Of a stretch of DNA of 5,981 nt, positions 5,600-5,981 are shown one piece after another (position 1 is the stretch's first letter; every line of letters starts with the position of its first letter). Both the position numbers and the translations under genes were made by a program. Source of the DNA: an uncultured Paenibacillaceae bacterium (GTDB lineage: Bacteria; Bacillota; Bacilli; Paenibacillales; CALAME01); the NCBI GenBank assembly GCA_937983035.1, contig CALKAN010000429.1, positions 1 to 5,981 on the forward strand. Reading direction: 5' to 3'. The notes beneath the pieces were generated by a model. The model was not told the origin of the DNA, searched no databases, and saw nothing but the letters and a program-made list of their open reading frames with translations.

Positions 5600-5607
5600 T
5601 CGTTGGA

Positions 5608-5981
5608 ATGCGGTTTTTACGACGGTTAATGCTTGTCCACTTGCTTAGCCTAATCCATTTTTTATTTATGTTTTCCATTCTTTGTAACAGATGCGCTTAT
5701 AGAAATTACGTACTTCGTGCAAGCATTCCAAGCCGAATGAAGCATGCGGCCATTGTTGGAATAGCTTTTTTGTTGTTTGCAAGTTTTTTTGCCGCGAACC
5801 GTGTTAGTGATGCGCGTTTTGATGTTGAAGTTCGTGATTTGCAGCGTTGCGTTGACGATGCTTCTGCAGCCTTCGATGACACGAAAAATGACGCGCCGCT
5901 CTTAATAACCGCAGATCATAATGTTAAACGTTCGCTTTCAACAACAGATGATGATATGCAGCAGTTAACTATAGATAAAGA
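5608..5981 (+). CDS. Membrane-anchored protein of unknown function, 3' end missing
   Basis: An open frame runs from ATG 5608 to the window end, 124 codons with no stop, after a good ribosome binding site. The N-terminus is basic (MRFLRR) followed by a hydrophobic segment at about residues 8-25, a short polar loop with a CNRC pair (26-29), and a second hydrophobic segment at about 47-63. From about residue 64 the chain is hydrophilic and Asp-rich, as expected for a domain outside the membrane or in the cytoplasm. I do not recognise the family. If translation began at ATG 5737 instead, the second segment would look like a signal peptide or single anchor with a lysine at position 2, but that ATG has no ribosome binding site. 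The gene lies just after the DnaA-box cluster and is not obviously part of the t6A operon. Confidence 0.6.
   Translation, partial: MRFLRRLMLVHLLSLIHFLFMFSILCNRCAYRNYVLRASIPSRMKHAAIVGIAFLLFASFFAANRVSDARFDVEVRDLQRCVDDASAAFDDTKNDAPLLITADHNVKRSLSTTDDDMQQLTIDK

Noticed and set aside
4849..5600. Intrinsic terminator after tsaD
   Set aside because: I found no GC-rich hairpin followed by a T-run in this stretch. Transcription may end by another mechanism or continue.

Overview
The window looks like a chromosomal segment of a low-to-moderate GC Firmicute of the order Bacillales. A Paenibacillus-like host is my best guess from the style of the TsaD and ThiL proteins, but the sequence alone does not fix the genus. 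Supporting signs are strong AGGAGG-type ribosome binding sites, a TTG start codon, and the gene order thiL-tsaE-tsaB-rimI-tsaD, which is the order of the Bacillus subtilis ydiA-ydiB-ydiC-ydiD-ydiE(gcp) cluster.

Layout. Positions 1-433 hold no convincing gene. They contain a short 8-base repeat, a possible promoter (57-85) and an array of 22-base repeats (124-320) that leads into thiL. Then come thiL (434-1489), tsaE (1558-2046) and tsaB (2043-3038), closely spaced, with tsaE and tsaB overlapping. A 285-base gap follows with a second, different array of about 18-20 bases and a bulged hairpin. After it come rimI (3324-3833) and tsaD (3826-4848), which overlap by 8 bases. Positions 4849-5607 are non-coding: a 42-44-base tandem array (4855-5196), a degenerate tail, and a dense cluster of DnaA boxes (5383-5510). 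At 5608 a membrane protein gene of unknown function starts and runs off the window end.

How the genes work together. TsaB, TsaD and TsaE form the bacterial complex that transfers threonylcarbamoyl from threonylcarbamoyl-AMP to A37 of ANN-decoding tRNAs (t6A). The enzyme that makes the AMP intermediate (TsaC/TsaC2, YwlC) is not in the window. RimI is a GNAT acetyltransferase that traditionally travels with these genes. ThiL makes thiamine diphosphate and is a common passenger at the head of this cluster.

The coding content is ordinary core metabolism. The unusual parts lie between and inside the genes: each long intergenic gap has its own short-period tandem array, TsaB carries a large hydrophilic insertion, and a DnaA-box cluster sits downstream of tsaD. 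As I recall, B. subtilis also has a DnaA-box cluster next to gcp/tsaD, so this may be a conserved replication-control element.
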